64,000 nucleotides of DNA from Heliocidaris erythrogramma (taxonomy: Eukaryota; Echinodermata; Echinoidea; Camarodonta; Echinometridae): positions 48,023,580-48,087,579 of the forward strand of contig CM046856.1 in the NCBI GenBank assembly GCA_025617745.1. The letters are read 5' to 3'. The position numbers and the translations under genes were made by a program. Shown piece after piece: positions 56,130-64,000 of this stretch. Positions within the stretch are counted from its first letter, which is position 1. Each line of letters begins with the position of its first letter. The notes under the pieces are model-generated. The model did no database searches. It worked only from the letters and a program-made list of their open reading frames with translations, and was not told the DNA's origin.

Positions 56130-56356
56130 TACTGTATAAGCTGATATTTTCGCGTACAGATATTTTCGCGAATGGCGACCTCTGCCACATATTCGCGTGT
56201 TGTTAAATTCGCGTTCACCACCACACAACAGATCTAGGGAAATTCCCTGACATCAACCAGTTTACGATCATGCTGTTTGTAAACACTTTCGCGTGTTGTT
56301 AAATTCGCGGGGATGTTTCATTCGCGAAATTCGCGAAAATAACAGCTTATACAGTA
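56130..56356. mobile_element. 227-bp MITE, TACTGTATAAGCTG ends
   Basis: TACTGTATAAGCTGATATTT and AATAACAGCTTATACAGTA are inverted repeats at the two edges. The interior repeats TTCGCG and GTGTTGTTAAATTCGCG, so it is locally CpG-rich. Flanking TA suggests a TA-targeting superfamily. Non-coding. Confidence 0.7.
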
Positions 56357-57483
56357 TATAACAATAAGTAGGCTATGCATCAAACGTGCTAATTTGATTC
56401 CCTTACTGTATAAATGAATAATACCACTTATTGAAGCTCTACGAAGGATTAACCTGCTATTTCAATATGATCCAAAACTATACAATTCCCAAAGAACTTT
56501 GTAAAGTGTACCTGGTACTAATGGTGTGTTGATTTCCCTTTGAATATTTTGTTAAATTACAGAGATTCATTTAGTATTCACTTACAGTTTATCTCATTGC
56601 TTCCTAAGCTAGCTCCTTATCCAAGCAAAATGAACAAACACATTTTTGCTTTTTATCCATTTTGATTTAAATTGACAGCTGTTTTCGGAAATTTGATTTT
56701 CTATAAATCAGCTACGACTGAAAAACAGACATGTAATGCATGTAGTTATCTGTGTTGTGGAAAAATATGCAGGAGTACATATACATGTATTTGTGAGTAG
56801 AAGAGGAATCTAGGTTTTAGGAATGAGAAAATAAGTTGCAGCATTTCTTTTGAAAACTGGAACAGCAGACAGGTTAATCTCTAGATGAAAACGAAGTATA
56901 TATACAACATTTGAAATGCACGGTATCATGAGAGAGGCAATGCAAGCCATCGTGGAAGAGTCGACCGAATTAGTATATGATGTTGACCAAATTGTGCTAA
57001 AAATATCATCTAGTGTTGTGCATGGTAGTAATATCTGTATGGAGAATTCAGTCATGATTAGTACCAGTTAGTAATATTTATCAAACCAATTTTGTCTTGA
57101 TCATATTAGCGGTATCATATGGTTTCACTGTAATGCAGAAGCATTTGCAAAACAAAGTGGAGATGCTTCTTTTACTTGTCATGTGTGAGTCATGACCAAC
57201 TCTAGGATCTGTCAATGTTTGACATTCTATTGCATTAAATCATCCAGAAACAGCCTTGGTGAGCATCTTATTGCCCAAATCATTTCCAGGGTCACTATTA
57301 CCCTTTTCATACCTGGGTTAGAAGAGAGCAGAGCACATACCCAGTTCAGACCTAAGCTAAATATCACTTTGCTACGCACTCATTGTGTATACCTGCTTCA
57401 AGAAGAGGTATGGACCTCTATTCCAGACTTATCCTGGACTTATTCTGGACTTATTCTGGACTTATTCTAGACTCAACCTAGGC

Positions 57484-57520
57484 TTGACCCTCTTTGGCAT
57501 TGAATATGAAAAGGGTATTA
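57484..57520 (+). repeat. Copy of the CTCTTTGG dispersed repeat
   Basis: TTGACCCTCTTTGGCATTGA followed by ATATGAAAAGGG matches about 32057-32095 (plus) and 31425-31465 (minus). It stands beside the inverted-repeat structure at 57529-57680, and both may be parts of one element. Confidence 0.5.
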
Positions 57521-57528
57521 GTTGGTAT

Positions 57529-57680
57529 ATAGACCATGATGTAGGAGGGTGGACGGACCCCAGTATATTACTCTATCTCTTTGGAGCCAGAAGGGCGTTA
57601 AGTCCGATCATTTGTACAGAGTTAACGCCCTTCTGGCTCCAAGAAGATGATTTGAATGCTACATATAGATCATGGTCTAT
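57529..57680. mobile_element. Nested inverted-repeat element
   Basis: The outer arms ATAGACCATGAT (57529-57540) and ATCATGGTCTAT (57669-57680) are perfect. The inner arms 57583-57601 and 57622-57640 (GGAGCCAGAAGGGCGTTAA and its reverse complement) are also perfect over 19 bases with a 20-base loop. Degenerate relatives are at 37558-37625 and 47372-47445. Non-coding fold-back repeat. Confidence 0.65.
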
Positions 57681-59785
57681 CAAAGCTCTGAACACCGTTG
57701 AATAGCTTATTTTCTTAGATTGACACTATTGGCCCAGTAATGATCGATGTTTCCTTCACCAGCATGAGACATATTAGCATACATCAAAGAGATATGTACC
57801 AAGGAAGAAACATAAAGATAAACTCCGGATGGGACTATGGAAATCATATATGCAGTGGGTTAATGTTCATGATGTATTATCTAACTAAAATGTATAAAAT
57901 CATTAAATTTGCACAGTAAATATAAATAATGCAATCATAAAGGCTTACTACTACAGGCACCTTGGACATGCATGGGCCTTAATAATGAATCCTAACTCGG
58001 GACTCCCAAAATTCATATTTTTTAACAGCTCTGTTCTCATGCATTCAGACCCTAAAATTTGTGGACCCCCTGTTAAAAAAAGTCAGTGTGTGGACCCCTG
58101 ATATATCGCAAAATATTTGGTTATCATGTCTGCAAGTAAAGACTAGTACTACATCATGAAGTAACATTCACGTGTGTCGATTGGCAGGGACGTGATAAAT
58201 GGGGCAAACCTTGAATTTGTTCAAGTTATCGTAGCTAATTGTGTGGAACATTGAGAGAGGAAATGTCAAAAACATTGTCAGGTGACTGCACAATAAAAAG
58301 GCTTTGTATGCCTGCGATAAAACCCTCACAATTTAGCCAAAAGGAACTCATTCATTCAAGTGACATGTATTTATGAAGATGTTTCAAAAGGAAAGGAGAA
58401 AAGGCATTCAAGTTTGCATTTTGGCTACAACTGGATTTTGAATGAAATCAAAATAAGATTAGATAATCAATCTAAAATATGTGAATTCTTCTTGATTGAC
58501 ATCCGAAATCGTGTGCCCATATTGTCATATGAATGAAAATATCAAACTTGCAAGTGGGTGTTGGCCTTCCTATCCTCCTTGACCACCCCCCCCCCCCCCA
58601 ATCCCTTTTTTCCAAGTACTGGGCCCTGTGTAAGCTTTTAATGTAAGGAGGAACCTCATGCAATTAAATGTTGAACATTTATAATTTGGTCAACAAGGTG
58701 AAATATCTTTGGGAAACAGCCCTTGTTAATGGGAAATTAAGAGAGAGAAGGAAGGAAGGGCAGAGATGGAGAGAGGAGCAGAAAAGGATCAAATGAGTGA
58801 GTATGTGTTTGGAAAGGCCTATGAATAGAGTGTGCTGGAAAGGGGGAGATTGGTAATGAATGGGGGGAGGGAGGGAGGGGGCTTGGAGGGAGAGAGAGAG
58901 AAAGAGATAGGGGAGGGGAGCTTGGAGAGAGCAAGAAAGGGCTGTGGGATGATGGAGAGATTTGGAGTATGGAAAGAAGGGAAGAATTTATAATGAATCG
59001 AGAAAGAGAGTAAAAGAGTGTGTTAGTGTGTAAAAGAAAATATAAGGATCTACAGACAAACATACAGGATAAATGGACGTGTTCCAAAGCAAAGGATAAA
59101 TCTTGCCTCAATTTCAATGAAGATTGCATGCTCCTGTAATTCCCAGCACATACTTATACTGCTCATGTTGCCCTTGTTTCATCATTCAAAACACCGAATT
59201 TAATAATTTCTACAAATATACTTTGTAACAGAACCTCTCGCATGTAATTATATCGATTGGACAGAATCTGGGACAGAAGTTTTCCATGTCTCCTGTGCGC
59301 TTTGGGATAGATGCCGCAACCATGGCAGATATTGACTCACCCTGAATGGGGATGGCGACAATAATCATTGTGGGTCCGTTACAAAATTGGAGCATTGCTT
59401 GTGCCAACAAAGTCGATGATCGTCATGATTTTTATTAAAGGGGAGTAAACCCAATCTGCTGGACTGTAGTAATGGTTGCCAATTTTTTTTTTCTTTGTAA
59501 CATTCCAGAGAGTAGATCACTACTGAACAAGCATAAGGTTGATATTTCCACTCCTGTATAGAAGAGTGATCATTGGGAAGCAATCCACCACATTTTATTC
59601 ATATGTAAGCTGATCAAGTTACTGTATGTAAAATACTTTTAAATATTGAAGTACATGTAGATATGTGCAGGTTGTGCTTGAAATGGGCAATTGCTGTTTG
59701 AAAAGGCTAACTCCAGTTGTGATGGAATAATTCTAGTACTTGAGTACTTGAATATCTTTTACCTGAAAGAAGACATTGGAATGAG

Positions 59786-59865
59786 TTCTCGTAATTGGCA
59801 AAAAGTTACACTGATGATTAATGACTTCTCGTAATTGGCAAAAAGTTACACTGATGATTAAGCAG
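59786..59865. repeat. 40-bp tandem duplication
   Basis: TTCTCGTAATTGGCAAAAAG through CTGATGATTAA occurs twice in a row with a 40-base period and no visible difference in the shared part. This implies a recent slip or duplication. Confidence 0.85.
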
Positions 59866-59948
59866 GTTAATTAGGGCAAAACAAATGTTCCACTACCATT
59901 GTTAACATTTGCTGTCTTCCACATAACATGTCTTATTGTCTGAAATCA

Positions 59949-60086
59949 TTTTAATTGTCATAACAAAATGTACGCTTATGGCGCATCATTGGTTAATGAC
60001 TGCGCAAAAGTGGCTGCGTACGCAGAATTCATCTGCGCAAACACCAATGAAATGTTGCAATTTAAAATTTGTTACGACAATTAAAA
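59949..60086. mobile_element. 138-bp MITE, TTTTAATTGTC ends
   Basis: TTTTAATTGTCATAACAAAA and the right end TTTGTTACGACAATTAAAA are inverted repeats with one or two changes. The core contains GCGCATCATTGG and the partly inverse CTGCGCAAACACCAATG. Non-coding. Confidence 0.65.
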
Positions 60087-60679
60087 TCTTTTCATCAAGA
60101 TAAAATAAAACTCAGAATACCACCCATGGTCTCTTCCACTGCATTATTATGCAGTGCCATTTCATTACCGATTAATGGTATGCCATCTTCCATTCAATAA
60201 GTACTCTGATTAGGTTTTTCTTGGATTTTGTATTTTATGTGTTGAAATCCAGTGTAAATATTTTAGTTGGATAGAATTTTGATTATTGTTGTCGTTGAAT
60301 ATTTTCTACCTTTAAAACCTGTGAGAAAATGACATATAAAAGCCATTTCAATATAGAGCTTAAAAGTCAGTTCAAAGCTTATAACCTTAGTAAAGGTGGA
60401 TATCTTTATTTCACCAACAAAAAAATGTGACCCTTATTGCCCCCTTGCCCTGCAGAGATTCTAGAACACGAAAGACATCTGAAAAATATGAAAAACTCTC
60501 ATGCCTTGTCATAGATTTGACATAAACTTTAGCCCCCCCCCCGAAGAAAGTAAGTCCCCCTTTTTTGTGTTTTGAGATCTTGTAAGACTTGTGAGCCCCC
60601 TCCCCCCCCCCCCCCAAAAAAAAAAAAAAAATCATCTAAAAATATATGTATTATATGGGTTGACGGAATAATGATTAAT

Positions 60680-60940
60680 TCACTTTAGGGTTCGAATCTC
60701 AGCTGGGCACTATAATGTCTCTTGGCAAGACATCAGTCCACATTTGCCACACTCCACCCAGGTGTTAAATGGGTACCTGGCAGGATTTATTCCTTAAAAT
60801 GCACTGTGAGCTGATTTCGGCCGCCGGAGCTAGAGCTAATTAAGCTAAGGTAATAATATCCAAAACCTTGGAAGCGCATAGGGATATCATATCATATTGT
60901 GATATGCGCTATACAAGAACAGAATATTATTATATGGATA
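60680..60940 (+). repeat. tRNA-derived SINE with LINE-like tail
   Basis: A B box (AGGGTTCGAATCTC) near the 5' end is followed by the SINE body CACATTTGCCACACTCCACC, CAGGTGTTAAATGGGTACC and the 3' part GGAAGCGCATAGGG, ATATGCGCTATACAAGAACA, ending in an ATT-type tail. The GCGCTATACAA-plus-microsatellite end matches LINE tails in this window, so it probably moved using a CR1/L2-type LINE. Confidence 0.7.
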
Positions 60941-61379
60941 ACATAAAACCCTGCCGGTGAACTCAAGACAGATTTGGGTTCCGTGCTTGCCCTTTTCTTT
61001 GCAAGTGCATATGGGACTAAGGGTACGTCCATCAACTTGGCTAGTCCCATACAATGTATGTCGCTTTATATTGAAAATGTATTTGAATTTGCCATATTTT
61101 GTTATAGAAATAATATTTGAAGCTCATATTTTGCATATAGTATAATGCCATGGTACCCTTAGCATACAGAGCGAAATAAATATGTGGTACTTTATCCCCC
61201 CTTTAAAAATGCATAGAGCAGGTAAGGGCTGTGTGCTCTAGAATTAGAATCTTGGCTATTAACCCATTGAGGATGGCTAATATTTCACCTGCAGTATATT
61301 CCCAATAGGTTCAAATGGGAGTTTTCAATAGCTAGGTCTCAAGTGGGTTAACATGAATGTGAAGGTCTGTTGTCTGGAT

Positions 61380-61600
61380 GATGGAGGGTAATGTGATTAG
61401 AGATATAGGTAGGAGTGACTGGAGGACTGAGGTGTTGAGAGAGAGAGAAAAAGGAAGAAATGTTAGGTACAAATGGTAAGCAGGAAGAGAGAGAGAGAAA
61501 TGAATGGAATAGTAGGTAGAAATGGTAGGTAGGAGATGGAGAGAGAGAAGGGGGAGGGACTAGACGGAGCAAAAGAGAGTGAGAGGGAGAGAGAGAGAGA
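61380..61600. repeat. Purine-rich tract
   Basis: GA-rich plus strand with several short (GA)n runs and AGGTAG phrases. The serine-rich minus-strand open frame is compositional. Confidence 0.75.
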
Positions 61601-61939
61601 TAACTAAACATGCCATGAGAAGATCAGAAGTTGATTTGAGAAAGATATAGGGTACCTTGTAAAACCTTCTTAGGGTCTTGACACCTCCATGTTCAGGAAC
61701 TCTTATGTTTAGAGTCTATAACTGAACACTCCATATTGAATGAAGATATATACAATTGCAGAGCTATCTTGACCAACCCATGCATGAAAACAGTCTGCAC
61801 GCACCCCTCCATTTGTGAGGATTGAAACAACAAACTGTTCACAGTTGGAGTTTTTCTATTAGAATGGCCACATGTATAGTGCTCATAACGGTAACTATGT
61901 GACTCTCCTGGCACATGGACTGGTTGTGGGGCATAGACT

Positions 61940-62092
61940 GGTTGCGGTGAGGACAAGAATAGTAACCTACTCAGACAGGTCCTTCGCCAAGGCCACACCC
62001 ATTCTTTGGAACTCTCTTCCTTTCTATTTGAGACAATTAGATTCCATAGAACATGTCAAAACACAACTGAAAACATATCTGTTTATTGTTTT
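61940..62092 (+). pseudogene. LINE reverse-transcriptase C-terminal fragment
   Basis: The translation VAVRTRIVTYSDRSFAKATP, ILWNSLPFYLRQLDS, KTQLKTYLF matches the C-terminal block of CR1/L2-type LINE proteins (compare RLWNNLPLTIRQSASIKTF in the element at 25979). The rest of the element is missing and the tail is degraded. Confidence 0.75.
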
Positions 62093-62175
62093 AGGTACGC
62101 CAGTTATAACCAAGCTGCCGAAATAACATATTATGAGGTACCCTTTTAAAACGTGGGTGGAGAGTAGCAAATTTA

Positions 62176-62276
62176 GATTAATGTCGTGCCCCAAAGGACG
62201 TTAGTGCTGGGCTGGAATTTGAATCCTGTACCTTGGATCTGCAGTCGGGTAATAACCACTAGACCACACAGCTACA
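62176..62276 (-). repeat. tRNA-derived SINE fragment
   Basis: On the minus strand TGTGTGGTCTAGTGGTTA (A box) and GGATTCAAATTCCAG (B box) are spaced as in a tRNA. They are followed by the SINE body GCACTAACGTCCTTTGGGGC. It lies just downstream of the LINE fragment, in the opposite direction. Confidence 0.65.
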
Positions 62277-62289
62277 ATGGGAAAATCGT

Positions 62290-64000
62290 TTAAGCATAGA
62301 GGCATCTTGGTGTAGGAATATCATTTCTTTTCATTGATATTTCTCAATATTAATCATCAGTGGTTACGCGAACCGAAGTACAGGAAATACGTCTGTTCGT
62401 GAAAACAATGACAAATTTCTGCCCACTGAGAATATGCAGGATAATGAATGTTGTTGATGCCAGGTGTTGTGGCCAACTTTCCTTCTCTTTTTTTTTAGGC
62501 CAATGACCCAATTTTTTGAAGAGATAATGTGGCAAGCTCATTAGGAAAGCTAAATGGATTTCATTTCCCTTGTGTCCATGCAGCATAATGAAATTGATAG
62601 GTAACTTTCATCTGATATTGCGTCTGTCTTTTCATATTGTGGAGGATGCTTTATTTGGGATTTAGTGTGATTGTGAGTTAGACTCCAACCTGCGACTGTC
62701 TCAACTCAGTTAATCTTCCCAATTTGTGGTAGTCTGTCTCATTTTAATACTATTTATTTATGTATGACTCATTTTGTTATCTGTTCTGAGTAGCCCCCAT
62801 CAGTAATCAGGAAAATTTTCCCCCTTTCACCCTTCATGTGAGGGGGGGGGGGGGGTTGCCCATACTTGCTCCTAGCCCCCATCCCCATCAATAATCAGGA
62901 AACCCTCTCCCTTTCCCTTTTCATTTCACATATCTCGGATACATACAGTGTAGTTACCAGGAAATGTTCATTCTTGCTCCTTTTCATGTCAGATAATTTG
63001 GGACACATACTTGTTCTACCCCCCCCCCCCCTCCCCAGAAATCTGGATCCCCTCTTGTACATGTGTGGTTACTGTTAAAGAAGCTATAAATGATTGAAAA
63101 CTAAAATCACAAATTAAAATGGGGAATGTCTTAATGGCAGCTGAGTCATGATGCGTGATGTTATAAAGGGATAAATTTCCATTTGTTTAGTACCCAAAAT
63201 ATCTCTTCAATCAGTTCTTATGATGAGAATACATAGATTTCATGAAATTGGTAATGAATTTTCCGCGTGCTGCAAAAGTTGTTTCTTCTGTTCTACCATA
63301 AAATTGGAGGGTTCTTTTGAGTAATTTCATTTACTGAGAAAATAGTGTTTTACTTCCATGTCATCACATGTCTTACTTCCATGTCATCACATGTCTTGAG
63401 TGAGTTGCCTGTAGTAAATTATGATTAATGATCTCCACTCCAATAAATGAATAATGTTTCAATTCTTAGTCAGCCTTTCTGCTTTTAATTAGTTTAATCT
63501 GTTAAAATTAATTGATATGTACCTCATTGCAAGGAGTACTTTGCTTATTATACTTTTTTGTCCACAGGTCACTGTGCCTGAGTATACTAATAATTCAGGA
63601 GCTGTTGCACACATGTTATCTCATAAAAGAAAACCAAATATTTAACATTTGCAAATATTTAGTATTTGATGAGGGAAGCACAATTTTTCAAAACAAATAA
63701 TGCCCAATTCCATTGTTGATAACTGTCAGCATTAACAGTTCAAAGTCTGTAGTCAAGGTTTCAAACCTACACCCCCCCCCCCCCAAAAAAAAAAAGAAAA
63801 AATTGTGCTCCTTTGCATTATGCTTATAATGCAGTGAAACTGGTTTGATGTGTGAATTAAGTTGGAACATACATGTTTAAATGTAATTTTTAGTTCTGGT
63901 AATTGTGAGGAAAAAAATTGTCACAAACCTAGTAAAAAATCACACCAAATGATTAAGAAATGTAAATGCATTACATCTACCAGAAGAACTTAAAACAAAT
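62290..64000. other. AT-rich DNA with C/G runs
   Basis: Includes a G14-15 run near 62841-62855, C runs near 63020 and 63773, and a 24-bp tandem duplication (TACTTCCATGTCATCACATG plus TCT) at about 63348-63396. No supported gene. Confidence 0.5.

Larger units (their letters stand above)
56360..59940. other. Non-coding DNA with inverted repeats and purine tracts
   Basis: Contents beyond the separate entries: a 12-bp tandem repeat (TTATTCTGGACT) at about 57426-57472, purine-rich DNA at 58736-59000 and a C15 run near 58586. An acceptor-preceded open frame at 59146-59337 (plus) overlaps an equally open minus frame with a perfect donor (CAGG/GTGAGTC at 59338). The strand cannot be decided, so I call no gene. 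Confidence 0.35.

Noticed and set aside
59146..59410. Opposite-strand exon candidates (plus frame ending TGA; minus frame with GTGAGTC donor)
   Set aside because: Both strands are open over the same bases; nothing in the sequence decides between them.
1..64000. CRISPR arrays, bacterial operons, integrated viral genomes
   Set aside because: No direct-repeat/spacer arrays, no ribosome-binding-site-led gene strings, and the only polymerase found is the LINE reverse transcriptase.

Overview
The window is eukaryotic, AT-rich and almost entirely non-coding. No bacterial-style gene, operon, rRNA or CRISPR array is present. It is packed with short inverted-repeat transposons (MITEs), tRNA-derived SINE pieces, one damaged LINE, satellites, very long C or G homopolymers and TACATGTA-type words. 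That mix points to a marine deuterostome, most likely an echinoderm such as a sea urchin. The organism call is inference; nothing in the window names the species.

Layout. 1-7 kb: fold-back repeats, poly-C/poly-G tracts (one run of 39 C), a SINE with a 7SL-like 5' part, a MITE, and a 980-bp hAT-like element with an 8-bp target duplication. 7.3-10.05 kb: a region bounded by 13-bp inverted repeats next to TTAA, holding a 182-bp tandem array and exon-like coding pieces on both strands. 10.1-11.8 kb: a 150-bp satellite whose units carry a DR1 nuclear-receptor half-site pair. 12-25 kb: mostly unique AT-rich DNA with MITEs and several exon-like segments. 25.4-28.7 kb: a 5'-truncated CR1/L2-type LINE on the minus strand with frameshifts and a stop codon. 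29-43 kb: MITEs, a CRE-bearing inverted repeat, a 600-bp TAC array, and the best spliced-exon candidates on the plus strand. 43.3-45.2 and 51.4-52.4 kb: two inverted copies of a Helitron/HINE-like element. 47.6-47.8 kb: a perfect 58-bp inverted repeat around a tRNA-like core. 48-64 kb: more MITEs, SINEs, purine-rich tracts and a LINE C-terminal fragment.

Genes. The only recognisable protein is the dead LINE. Host coding evidence is limited to short open segments flanked by good splice sites. On the plus strand these are 15633-15738, 19620-19685 (a start exon), 35022-35121 and 41755-41808. On the minus strand they are 9572-9645 plus 8523-8623, and 23778-23956. The window therefore probably lies in long introns and intergenic DNA. 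I could not assign a family to any host exon, and linking exons into one gene is inference from matching intron phases only. All coordinates of splice sites and repeat ends were read by eye.
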